From Polydactylus sextarius (taxonomy: Eukaryota; Chordata; Actinopteri; Polynemidae): 64,000 bases of DNA. Positions 46,901-60,358 of the stretch are shown here, one piece after another. How positions within the stretch are numbered: the stretch's first letter is position 1; each line of letters starts with the position of its first letter. The notes under the pieces were generated by a model that made no database searches, was not told where the DNA came from, and saw only the letters and a list, made by a program, of their open reading frames with translations. The translations under genes and the position numbers were made by a program. The stretch lies in NCBI GenBank assembly GCA_016801845.1, contig CM028928.1, forward strand, positions 11,142,827-11,206,826. The letters are read 5' to 3'.

Positions 46901-49900
46901 ACTGTTTTCTTCTTAAATGCAATCATTTTAATCGTGAGCATCCTCTGTTTTTCCACCCTCTTATGACTTTGAACCAAAGTCACTAGAAAACATTTTTATG
47001 CGGCCGAATGATTACCAGCCTATGTAATTTACAGCACATCAGCACTTTGCACATTCTCCAAAAATCCCTAATACTAAGCTTCCCGCCCTAAATATCCAAT
47101 AAACCACATGGTGAGTTTCTAATTAAAAAATCAAACGATGTCAGCGCTCGTCTTGTCGAGAGTTCCTCTTAAAAAAACACAAGTTTTAATCACGCACTGG
47201 GCCCAGGATAGAAAATAGTGTCCCGTCCATGTTGATAGACTACGTTGTTGAGATGTACACACAATTTTTCCTCCCACAGGATATTTAAGCTCAGGACCGA
47301 AATACAGACTGTCTCTTAAACAGCAGTAAATTGATACTCTCTGTAAAGAAAGACAGGGTTTCTAATGTTAGATACAGTATTTTACCTCTTTATATGCACT
47401 TTATTGAGATCAGTGACGCTCAGCGGTTGGATGCAGCTTCCATTTGTTGTTGCTTCCGTTCCATTTTTAGCACAAATTTGCTAAATTAGCCACCTAGTTT
47501 GTGTAGTTAGGCACACAAATAGACACAAAATCATCTTTAATTGAGTCTGACTGATTAAAGTCGACGTTAGTCTGTGGTTTCCGTCTGTTGGAATAACTTA
47601 GCAGGGTTCCGATCAAAGCGAATTTGTTGAAAATGGCATAAGCCTCGTCTCTAAAGATATTTCAATCAAGCATCAAGATTTTATACACTCGAGGGGTGGG
47701 ATGGGGGGTGAGAAACATTTGAATGTTTTAAATAAAGCCCAAATCACACACGTAACAATGTAAGTCACACTGACAGACAACTTGGTGCCCATGTCTAAAT
47801 ACCAGTGGAGTTGGAGTCAGGGATTTGTGACGAATTGAAAGAAATATTTGTTCAACCGAATCAAAGCGGAGCAGTTTTGTTTTGTTTGTGGTGAACATGC
47901 TGTTCTACAGGGGCAGAGAATGGATAGTATGTCTGCCAGCCACAATACAAACAACCCCGTTAAAAGAGATCAACCCTGTGCGCCTTTAAAAGAAACTGAG
48001 CTTTAAGTGTTCCTAGAACGTGCAGAGGAGGAATTTCACAAACAACCACAGAAAACACCAATGAAAAAGTTTAAAGATTAACACCGCAGCATCAAAACTG
48101 CTGCATCACCTTACTGGATTTAGATGCAGTCAACAAAATCAGCTGGAAAGAAAGAAACATCATCCTCAAAACCAGTGGATCTGATAATGGTTTTGTCTAG
48201 TTCATGAATATGATTGAAGAGATTTCAGGAAATATGACGTATTGAGGTCGTTAGATGGATGTCTTGTAAATTCGATTATATCACTTCCAAGAGCTAATAG
48301 CTCTGTCTTTAAGCTTTTACCAGAAGAACTTGAGCCTTGAGCCTTACAGGCAGAAAGCTCACGAGCACTCAGTGATTTAGAAATGCTTTCTGTGGTTTCA
48401 ACCATGAAGTCAGATCTCCATTCAGATCCTGAACTGAGAATCGAAGCGAGTGCTAAACGTCTTAACAATAGTGTTACGGTAATCGGCTCGTAAAGCATGA
48501 GCGGCTGAAATGATCCTCCAGGTTTTTTAGGATGACACAGAAGAACAAACAACACACTAGCTCATACAAGTTCACACTAGTTGTTTCAACACTCTGGTTT
48601 CACCTGTGGGTCAGAAATGACACAGAGGGTGAGACTTAAAGCCAGAGGGTAGCGGGCTGACAAACCAGTGAAGACCTCTTAATGAGTTTTTGTTGTGTTG
48701 GGCTCCAGGAAATCTATCTAGACTAGTCAGAGCATGAATAAATTGAAAATCCAGTTGAATAACTGGAGTTGTTGAGTTGAATAAATAACAAATCCACAGT
48801 GACGCTTCAAAAAAAATGGTATCACTTTTTAATTGGATATTTCATTTTTGAATCTTTTACATTCTATAACAACTACAGGGGTTGCCAGGTTAGTCCTCCA
48901 GTGGACTACATGAACTTTTGTCTTCTACAGAGGATGTATAGAACATCTGGACAGCTGCAGACAAGGCATGACATCATTACTCATTAATGATGTCACTATT
49001 TCAATTTATAATCGAACACGCCCCGCTGCCTTCCTCTCAGCTTTGCAGAGAGCGAGAACACTGACCCTTTATTAATGATGCTTTTAACATTTTCCGAAGG
49101 AATTTGAACTATTTGAAGAAAAAATAAATAAAAAACCCAAATGTTCTAAAAGAATGGCTTCTAATTGATGTATAAAGCCTGAGTGAATTATTAATTAACC
49201 ACAATTTAAGCCATTAGTTACATCTCATAAACCTCTCCGTAGAGGGTGATGTATTTAAGAGCGTATTTCTTAAAAACCCTGAAAAGAGTTTGATTTTTAA
49301 TTTAATTTTTTTTTTCACCAAATATCTTGTAGCAGTAAAGAACACGAACAGCATCATCATGGAGGACATCAGCAGTGGAGTCTGTGCACATAGTTACACT
49401 AACAGAGTTAATAGTGCAAATTTTCACAGTTTTATCCTCACGAAAAAACAAAATAAACTGCAAGTTTTCTTTTGAAGTCCCAATAACCACATAAGTATGC
49501 TGTTTAAGTTACTCTGAAAGTGATTCATTGAGGTGAATATTTGTGTATATAGGGGCTATAAATATTCACATATACAGCAGCATTAGCCCCTAAGACATGC
49601 ATACATTTTAAAAAGCCTTCACGGACGGATTAACTGCCTTGCCACCGGAAACTGCATTTATATGTAAAATTTTACCACTTTTGATGATGCTGTCCACCGG
49701 CTTCTCACAAGCTTAACTTTGCTAACTTTGCTATATAACTGTATAATATGTGTGACCACCAGGGGGCAGACTGGCACCTCATCCAAAACAATTCTCAGGG
49801 CTCTCTGGCCTCAGACCATCCCAGTCTGGATAACAGACCTTTTAAGTTGTGTATGCGTTTTCTTTTTTTTTTCACAGTAGACCCATTTGTTATGTGGTGG

Positions 49901-52900
49901 GTTTGGGTTTTGTATGGCACTGAAATAGCTCTTCTACCAGAAAGTGACCACTGTTTCCTGTTCAACCAAGTAGAAAAGCCTGAGCTTCTTTAATGTTTGA
50001 GTGATGAATGAATAAAGAGCTCTTGGTGCCTCTTCCTTTTTCCTCGCTGAGAGGTGATGCCTCTCCTCCAGAGCCTCTTATCTTCCTGCCATTTTCTTCT
50101 CACCCTCACCCTCTTCTTGTGTGTGTGTGTGTGTGTGTGCGCATGTACGTACGTATGTGTGTCGTTGTGATTTGTAATCCCCGTCTGCCACCCCAGGCAA
50201 ATTGGTGGCGATTGCAGTCATCGATGAGAAGGACCCCACGGAGGAGAGTGGCAGGTACAAAGAACCCTCAAATTAAAAAGCATGTGTCTATATAAATTCC
50301 TCCCATACACTCCCACACTCGCCACAACAGTGCACGGCAAATAAAGATAAGACTTGACTGTCATTGTTTGGATCTTCCCTCAAATTGCAAGGCGCCGACT
50401 AAAAAAAGGGTTGCGCTCCCGACTCATGTGGTATTTCACTCTCCTCTCATTTGCTTTTAGATTAAAGAGCTTGATTCAGAGGGTGGCGAAGGAGTACAGA
50501 GAACACTTTAACAGGTAAGGCATGGATGTGTGATGAGGTTAAAGATGAATCTCCAATTCATACATTTATTTGAAAGGGTTGCACATCGGCCTGGGGGAGG
50601 GAACACTGTCTGTCTGCTCACAAGCAAGTTTATTCCTTGTCAGGGCTCGTCTTTTTCTTTTTCTTCTTGTTGAGCTTCGGTGGAAAGGTAATTATGCAAA
50701 ATGTCAGCTTCCAAATATAGGTGTTCTTTTCAGCTGTCAGTCAAAAACTCAGCGCGCCTTGTATTAATGCATAATTGTCTGTTTTCTCCTGCTACAGTTG
50801 TGCAATAACAATTGGAGATGAGATGTTTGCGTTACACACCGTCTTGTTCAACCTGTTCTTTTGCCGGAAGAGGAAGCGATTTGACAAGGCACCGGAAAGA
50901 AAAAAACAGAAAACAAAATTGAAAATGCATTCAATGTGTATAATTCCTTAATACTGTTAGTTCTCTTATCTGTCAAGGTTGTAAAGGAGAGGAAGATAGT
51001 GGACAAAGAGATGATGATGGTTTAATAAAGCGCTGCATCTGTGCAGCAGGAAGGATTAGAGAGCGCTGTAGGCATGTCGTTCTTCGGCTGGAGAACCTTG
51101 GTTAAAGCAAATATGAGAATATCTACTGAAGTGGCTGGAATTCACGTCAGCTTCAAGGTTGCTGTTCTGTAGCTGTAGCTGACTCTTTATAGCTGAGAAA
51201 CCCCCTGGAGGGTGACATGCGACTGGAGGGGTTTTTCTCGCACAGATTAATAGAAAAACATAGTAGATTTTCATCATTACGTTGCGCTTTAGTTCCTGAC
51301 TGTGCCCCATCATTGTCCATGTTGCTTCATCAAATAGATTTCTGTATCTCCAACCACCACGATCAAAGACTTTCTTCCTCTCAAGGCGTTCCCATTAGGA
51401 CCGATTGAATCACACAGATCCTGATCAGCAATTAGACTCCTATCCGCCGCACTGCGCAGTCTTGATTATTATTTTTTTCTTTTTAAAGACTTTCGAGTTT
51501 GAGAGCCCCCGCTGAGATCAGAGCTGCGTGCAAGTTCTGACACACCTAAACGGTACTTTATAATTACAAGTCGCACTGCTCTGCTTTCACCCCCAGTGGA
51601 CGGGTGGAAGCAGCGCAGTCGACGGACCACAGGTGGTGACTGACATTTGAATGAGCCGACGGAGTTTGATGGCAGTAATAAATATGAATTCGGCTGGCCC
51701 GCCATTTGTAGCATTTTTGACAGAGCACTGGATGCAAATGTCAGCCGGTCTCTGTGTGTTGGAGGGGTTTAGTCTGAGAGGGTGGGAGGGGTGATCAGCC
51801 TACATGTGCACAAATTATACTTGTGGGAATGTCTGATTTTGTCAGCCAGTGGGCGTGAGAGTTGAAATTCTTTCACTAGTCATTTTTATTATTTTTTTTT
51901 GTCTTGGCTGCTGTGCAGGTTGGTGTAACAAGACGAAAATGAATCTTTGTCCTGGTTAAAATCTCATGGGTGTTGTGTTACAGACTGTAACCTTTGGTCT
52001 ATAAATCTGTCCATAAATGACTCTGAAGACAGAGCATCCAGAGACGGGGAGGAACGATTTATTTATTTAAAGCTGAACTAATCATCAGTTTTCTATTAAA
52101 AATGGATCAAATTACTGCGCGTAATCTGACAGTTATCACCATCGTCATCTTGATGAAACCAACCAGTCCGCTCTCCTTTCCAGCAACTAAAAACAGATTA
52201 AGTCAGAAAGTAGCTGTGAACACAGTGGAGCATTTAGCAGCTAAAGAGCCAGACATTTCTCCCAGGAGTTGGACCAAAACACAGCTAAATGGAGAGTGAG
52301 TATTAGACTTGTATTCTGCGAGTTTGCCAGAAACACCCAACTCCAAATGAATACTAATGTAGCTCTGTTGTTTGCAGAACGTGCAAGATGGACAATTGTT
52401 GGCAAACTTGTGACGCATATCAAAATTCAAAAATGATAATAAGCCAGGGATTATTAAGCACACCTTTATTTTTAAACTCTTTAAGTAAGAGCTGCTCATC
52501 AGGGTCATGTGATTTTTTTTTTTTTTATTTTTATTTTCTGTGGAATATTCTGGTCAGACTGAACAGTTTACTCACCGAGGAACAAAAATATTTAACGCCC
52601 ACTTTCCCTGGAATATTAAGTCTGCTGGAAAGTGGCTTCACAAAACAAACTCTTGTCTTCGTGGGAATTGTAAGACTTGACCAGTGTGGTCAATAAACAT
52701 CTATCCGCATTAACTATTTAATGACTCAAATAGATAGATGTTGCACTTACTCATTTCAGTCCATTCGCCAAAGAAAACCCTCCTTTGTTGGAAAAAAAAA
52801 AAGAAAAAAGAAGTTTTTGCACATTCTTGCCTTCAGTTTGCTCCCAGCGTCCTGCTGAGCAAAATCTGACCGGCCAAGACGTGTCACTGGGAGCTGGAGG

Positions 52901-55013
52901 AACGGACAAATGTAAACAGATCCAAACATTTCTGACCCAGAATTCACAATCCTGCGGCCTCCAGAGCAAAAAAAAGCAAAAAAAGCTGAGTTTCCGATGA
53001 GCTTTATTCCCTCAAGTCTGAGACTCCGCTATTGTCAGCAACATTATCAGCAAGACAGAATGATTTTATATTACATCCGGTGGATTTATTACACAGTTCA
53101 GACTCTTCATATTCACATCTTTGATATTAGTGCAGGCAGGATTGTTTAGAACCCAGGGGACAAACGTGCGAGATGTAGTTATGATTCAGTAGGAATATAA
53201 TATATATGTAGCTGGCCCCCTATAATCAGTCATTCAGTGGAAGTCTCGGGCTTCCCGGGATTTGCACAACCTCTTTGCCGCAGTCTACCCACAATGCATT
53301 CAGCTCAGACATAGTGCAATACAATGAGGTACAAATTGAATTTCTCCTCCTTCTCCGGTCTTATCGTTCCAATAAATCAGTCTTCTCTGTAGTGGACAAA
53401 AAAACAAAAAAAAAAAAACAAAAGACAAACGTGATCCCAGGTTTGAACAATGGTGGAACATCTGTTTCCATTCTGTTGAATATGGTTTGCATCATATTGT
53501 GCAGTTTTGTACCAGTTGTTCAGGTGACCCATACCACGTTTTACACGACTGTGTGTGTCTTTTTTTTTTTTTTTCATGTTTCATTATCTAACTACTCTTA
53601 TTTGTCTCGCGACTCCAGGGATTTCCAGTTCGGCCACATCGATGGAAACGACTACATTAACAGCCTCATAATGGGGTGAGTGTCTCACATTCAATTTTTT
53701 TTTTTTTTATGACATCTTCCTCTTCCTCCTCCTCTACCTCATGTTACCTTCTCACAGTTATCCAGCTCCGTGTTGACTTGTAACACCACACACTGCCTAT
53801 TAAAGACCCTCTCTAGCAGAGAAGTCAATTACACAGGCACACTGTTGCTTTTTTTTTTTTTTAGCGCTCTTGGCAGTTTTAACCCCCAACCACACGCACA
53901 GAAACATGCGTAATAAATAAACACGCCAAGATGCTCAAGCTCCTACAAATCTGATCGTGTGAGAGAACGATAGAGGAAAAAACGTGAGGACTTCACAGAC
54001 GAGGTTATGCAAGGATTAAATCCATAGCGTGTGTTGTTAATAACTTGCCAAAGAGCAGCGCTAATGATTCAGGAAGACGCCGCAGCAGCAGAAGAAGCAG
54101 CAGCTTCATGGTGCCCAGGCTCAGGCCGACTGTTGGGGTGTCATGCTCGGAGAGGCCCCTTCCGCTGACATCCCACTCTTTAATTAGACAGAGCCCCGCT
54201 ACTGTTACAGACCAGCAGCAAGCCGGCGTGTCCGTTTGGTGCCTACCATTATACAGTATCTAATTATGTGTGTCTGTGTATAACATCGTGTGTATGTTTT
54301 TTTTTTTTTTTTCCCCCATGTGAGAATTTGTGTGATAGACCGCTGCAGGATGTTATTTTATTTGAGCATGTCATTGTTTGTACGAGGGAGATTATAGCAG
54401 ACATGGTCTCCTAAGTCCTGTGTAATTAAAAGTGTGTCAGTGAGTACAGGCGAAGTCGTTTTGGAAATATGACTACATTCACCCGACACCCTCCCCACTA
54501 CACAGTTGAAATTAGACAGGCGGTGTTTATATTTAAGGATAAAAGGGGTGATTAGCCTTCCTAATTTTATATGAATACGTACAATATGTATTTCGCCGAG
54601 TTTTACAGGGACCGAATTTGGCGGCTGTAGCGCAGGATTAATTGCCCTCCTTTGAGGAATGAAATCCTGGCCTGTCAATGTCCACTAATCCTCTCCCTTA
54701 GGAGTACCATGGAAATAAATCTGATGGCTTTTTATCCCTCTTTCTGTCATCACAGCGATTACTGTGTTCTGGCAGCGGTCTGTCTGGCGGTAGGCTGCAG
54801 TTGCGTTTTCACACATAGACACAGTGATGAACACGTGCACACGTACACTCACAGCGCACAAGTCGTCGGCGGTCTCTGCCTCTGTTTAAACGTAGGATTA
54901 TCACAAACCCCTCATATGGAATGCATTGTGGGCTGTGACATACTAAAAGCAATGTGAGGTGACTAAAAAGTCCATGTGTGACGGGAAAACGTGTATCACA
55001 GACAATGCATGAC

Positions 55014-55075
<62 letters not shown>

Positions 55076-56994
55076 GCTATTTGATTTGGATAATGACGAC
55101 TGCTTTTGTTGAACCTCTAATTAATTTATTCGGTGTAATCATAATGAATGCCAAGTCTATGATTCTGCTGTTTTTTGCCAGTTTAAAAGTCTCTTTAATG
55201 AGAAGTTTCAACTGATTTCAGATTTTATTTCCCTGTGCATTAAAAGTATAGTGTTCCGGACAGACTGTGAGAGTCATTACAACAGTTAACACTCAGATTT
55301 TAATTAAGTCCTTTCGCATTAATTAAAGCTCAGAATTTTTTTTTTTTTTTCTACTAATAGAGAGTGAAAAGTAAACTTCAGGAAAAAAAAAACTCTTAAT
55401 GAACAGCAGATAATGAGCTGCAATAACAAGACAAACAATGACAACAACAACAAAATCCCTAAAGGACAAACTGCAGATTGACAGTGCAGGTAAAAGGTTT
55501 AAAATTCAGTTCACACCTGGATTTCTTTTTAGGTTTCCAATGTTTTTATTCATTCATTTTTTCATAGATTTTTAGCATTTTGTTTTATTGTGAAAGGTTA
55601 GATTAAAGGATCAGCACTAATCCAGTTTGTTTTAATTCACTTTTAATTCTATAGGGCCAAATCACAAGTTACATTTTTCTCCTTATCTACTTCATAGAGG
55701 AAACCCAACAGTTCACAGCCAACAACAATGTGTTTGCTGAGACATCACTTCCTATGAAACCACAAATTTTCAGTTTGAGCAAACAGAAGATAAAATAAGC
55801 TCTTCAGTACATTTAGTACATACTCACAGGTGTATTTTAAAAGATGTTATTTGTCCTCATGTCTAACTCTCACTTGGAGCTTGTTCTAATGCTACATAGC
55901 CAACGCTAGAAGATTTAATTTCTTGATTTATCAGTAGTGGAACATAGATCCATCATAACATATTTATCCTCAGTTTCTTTGCCTTTAAGCAAGTTTCTTG
56001 CAGTTTCCTACCATGAACTTTAGCCAGTGTTGCATTTAAAGGTTAGAATACGTCCTCTGGGCAGCACTACCTCTTCATGTCCTGTTGGACTGAGGTCACA
56101 GTGGACACTTCAGTGACTCTCACACAGTGATATGTGCTATGAGACCGGTTGGGGTTAGCTGGTTAGCATGCTAACTTCAGAAGAAGCTAGATAACCATGC
56201 ACCAAATTCTTTCGTTATGTTTTTATTCATGTAATTTGTTATTAGTTTATTTTCCCCTTCCTACACTGTCTCATATTTTCAGGTGTTATTTCATTGCTGT
56301 GTTTTTATCTCCGTGCTGCTACAACAGTGCAGTTTACCCACTGTAAAGATAAAATAAATACATTTTAAATCGAAATTGAATAAAACAGTTGAAAAAAAAA
56401 GAGTTTAATCCCTGACTCGCAACGTTTCTGCGAGACCAGAAAGTAAATCTTTTGCTAAATCTAACATTAGCTTATGTAGCGATGTTTTAAAAACATAGAA
56501 ATATCACCTATTAAACCAACTTCATTAGCATTTACTTTATGCTGCTGGAAACAGCTGTTGACAAATAAAGTTTGATGCTGAAACTTTCTGCAAGGCGGCT
56601 CGGCAAACAACATTTTCCTGCTCCTTTTTTAAAAATAAGAAAAATTAGTGTTAATTATGCGGCAGCTGTTTCCTAGCAGCGGAAGGGAAATAAAATATTT
56701 GCCTTCTGTCAGCTGTAATTCTATAGAGTACACTATATGGCCCTTCATTATGGGCAGCGACCACTCACAGAGGTGAGGAGGCTAATCCATATTTATTTTA
56801 AATGGATGCCATCTGTTGTAGCCTGGATGTCAGATGAGAATACACATTAAGTGTGTGTGTCTGTGAGAGATTGTGCGCGTATGTGAGATTGTGTGTGATT
56901 GTGTGTTTGCACATCTCAGCTGGACGGACAGCAGTGTGGTGTGTTTGCACTCCTGATCCCAGCTGGGTGGTGGGTTGGGACAGTGATGGATAGG

Positions 56995-57048
<54 letters not shown>

Positions 57049-60000
57049 AAAGCAAGCAGCAGGATGCCTTATCTAAGCCTCCGTGTTGTCTGAGACATGT
57101 GAAAGAGGGACTGCTTGTTTATACGACCTTGTTTGTTATCTGTGTGAATTTCACCACTGATTTGTTGAAGCGGGCTGCGCACTGCGTGTCTCTGTTTCTG
57201 TATTTCTCTCCAAATGAAGCAAGATCACTGCACCGCTGATCTTTCTACGTGTGTATATGTGTTACCTATGCGTCTCTGCATAGATGCAGAATTGCTTGTG
57301 TGTAGGACTCCCCGTGAATCTCTTGTCAGCTATAATTTGTGAAGGTCTCTTTAACTGTGGCCGGCACAGACCCATAAAGCCCCTGAGTTGCACACGCTTT
57401 ACATAAAAGATAGAAGAAATGCCACTCTGAAATAGGCCAGGCTGCATTGCCTCTTTTCCTTTTGGAAAAAAAAAAATCTTCTCTTTGAAAAAAAGCCCAT
57501 GGGAAAAGTTAGGCTGCTCTGAGCACAAAGGGCTTATTTATCTCACTATTGTGTTCCTTGTGTTGCAATTTGTTCTTTTAAGAAACCACAATTTGTTCCC
57601 ATCTAATGATGCACTTTGATAATGGCAAGTCCGAGATGCTGAGGTTAAGAAGATTAAAAGCTGTGTTTCCTGCTGTCGTTTTTTATGTTGTTGTCTTCCA
57701 CAGCGAGGTGACGGTGCCCTCCGTTATCATCCTCAACACATCCAATGAGCAGTACTTCCTGCCCGGTGAGCCGATAGAGACCATGGAGCAGCTGGTCCAG
57801 TTCATCAGTGGAGTTTTGAACGGTTCTGCACAGGTCCAAAACCTCCTCCTTTTCCCTCTCTCTGCTGCTTTCTGCTTAGACATTCAGCTCAGTGGAGCCA
57901 TTTTACCCTCCGAACACACATGCACACCACTGGTGTTGTGCCATTGTAATCACACCAGTAGTCTTCATTAATCAAGCATGTTGTCTTGAATTTTAAGTCG
58001 TCTTGTGGAAAATATTCCCACCAGATGAAGGTATTTTTCCAATCTCCCTCTACATGTTTAGATTTTATACCGACGTCCCTTCCGAGCAGATTATCTACAA
58101 TATTTCTGTCTAAATTAAACACCGAGATTACTACACCGCTCTGTATTGTAGTGTTCACACTAATCGCCTCCTCTGCTCTATGCTACAGTCACCAGATGTA
58201 TGAAACCATAAGCCAAACAGCCAGAGGTCCTGTCCTTTTTTTTTTATTCCAGGAAAGGTCTGAGCTATTTTTTGCTTGGCAAAACAAACCACCCTCCCAC
58301 CAAATAAACAGCAACAGAAACCTCTGTGTTCCTGCAGTCCAGCTTCAGCCTGAACACATTCAGCCTCTTGCACATCATGCCACTAATGTCTGGCCCAGAG
58401 GGTGTCTCAGGGCTGGTGTGTGTGCGCACTGTGCTGAAATGCACATAATAACGTGTGATAAATGCATTAAATTAAATCTGTGGAGAGCTGAATGTTTTTT
58501 TTTTTTTTTTTTTTTTTTTTGTTTCCTCCTACACACACACGCGACCCAAAGTTTTATAATACTTTGTGTTTTTCATAAAAAGCAAAAAAAAAAAAACAAA
58601 GAACAGAAGAAAAAAAGAATGCTGAGGTACACAGGCGATGTGTTTAACCGTGCAGGAAACACAAACCAGCCAGAAGAGGACAAAGCTGCCAGGCTGTGGC
58701 ATCTCTCCAGCAGGTTTTTAGGGAACAGTCCAGTAGTTTTTATTTTGTTTTTGTTTTTTGGTTTCATCCATACACTCTGCTGCTGTGCTACATAGGTTAA
58801 GAAAAAATTAGGAAATAACTCTGACCCCATGTTTGTAGAAACTTCTCAGACAACTTGTGCATTCCTCGCACGGCGTACGACAAATACGTGCAGCAACTGC
58901 CGCCATAAAAATCACATCATGCTCCACCTTCAGCTTCCTTTCGCACGAGTCCTGCTTAGTCAGAGCTCAGTAATTGGCCCGTCCTAATGAATTTGCATCA
59001 GGACAGATCACTCATCGATCGCTCAGGTGCTTTTTTTTTTGCCAGTAAATTAGCTCAGACAGAGCAGAACTGTTGGACAGTGAACACAACAGAGGCGAGC
59101 ACATCTGATAACTTTGTGCAGGGAAGCAGGTAATGGAACAGTGTTTTAACTATCTGAGCATGTGATTGAATGCCTGAGATTTGTGCGTAATGCGTGAGTA
59201 GTCTGAGAAGTTATTTTGCATTTGTTTTTGTGCAGGGATCATCCTCAAGCCACTCCGTCAAATTCTAAACGTCAAACTAAAGAAAGGATGAGATCCTGAT
59301 TATGTGCTGCAGTCTAGGTGAATGTAAAACTGACCTATCGCCAAGCCCCACCTTCAAACGTTACAAACGTTCTTGCAGCCACACAAATCTTTCAGACATC
59401 CTGCTTGCTTATCTCCATAGGAAAGCTATGCAAAACTAATTTAATGCAGTTAAATGAGTGCAATTTAATATTCCAATTTAATGCAAATAATGTAGCTTAG
59501 TAATGCACTTTATAATATACTTAACATGCTTATAACTTAAAAAAAAAAAAAAAAGAAAGATAACTTATACCTTCAACTTTAAGAAGCAAGACAACATATA
59601 TATATTTCATCCTGTTCCCTAAACCTCACGTAAACGGAGCAAATGGCCACACAGGTGGCTAAAAATAATCTCAAACATTATCTCTGTAAAATCACCGATA
59701 TTTTCTAGGTAACATTAGCTTAACTCAGCTTATCGCCGCTAACATTAGCTCCCTAAATTTATCTCGTGATGTATTCTCTCAAACTTAATCTCAGGATTTT
59801 TGTCTCACATCAGTCGGAACTGTAACCAAAGGTTGTAGTTACAGCCCACATAACTGAAAAGCATTAACGCTAACGAAGCTAAGCTAAGATTATAATGGCA
59901 AAATAAGGTTTTTCCCTCATTGAGACCTGCAAACTCTTACCTCTTACTTGATCTCGTCATCCACCACATCTACTTTTAAATAAGATCATTATGTCCCCAA

Positions 60001-60259
60001 AAGTTATGACCAGCAAATATAAACACTGTACTGAGGGGGAGGGGCTTAGCCATAAGTTCAGTCGTGATAGGTTAGACATATCTACTCCTGCATCTGTTAA
60101 CAACCTGTCTTCCTGCAGGCATATGGAGGTGACGGCTTCATCCAGAGGATCAAACGTGTGGCCTTTGATGCCAGATCCACCATCATGGTAAGTTACTGAG
60201 GCTTCATTCTCGGTTGCTAAGAGAATCTTTTATAAGGGTAATTATGCCAAAGGTTTAAA

Positions 60260-60358
<99 letters not shown>

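Larger units (their letters stand above)
46529..50196 (+). other. tmx3 intron 10
   Basis: A 3.7-kb intron containing an inverted-repeat structure (49,533-49,592), a canonical CTCF motif (49,756-49,769) and a (GT)n tract (50,119-50,139) close to the acceptor. The part from 46,970 to 47,300 is low in repeats. No gene is seen. The donor (CAG|GTGGTG) is weak. Confidence 0.8.
50515..53618 (+). other. tmx3 intron 12
   Basis: A 3.1-kb intron. It contains a low-repeat block (51,390-51,720), a family E repeat (about 52,220-52,390) and A/T-rich tracts near 52,510 and 53,400. No gene is supported. Confidence 0.75.
53676..57703 (+). other. tmx3 intron 13
   Basis: A 4.0-kb intron with a low-repeat block (54,540-54,780), an (ATT)n array (55,015-55,075), GCTA-rich text near 56,140-56,190 (GGTTAGCTGGTTAGCATGC) that looks like another dispersed repeat, and a (GT)n array (56,999-57,045). 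No gene is supported. Confidence 0.75.

Noticed and set aside
57986..58795. Open frame of 269 codons in tmx3 intron 14
   Set aside because: It crosses poly-T and A-rich tracts, has no domain, and lies wholly between good splice junctions of tmx3.
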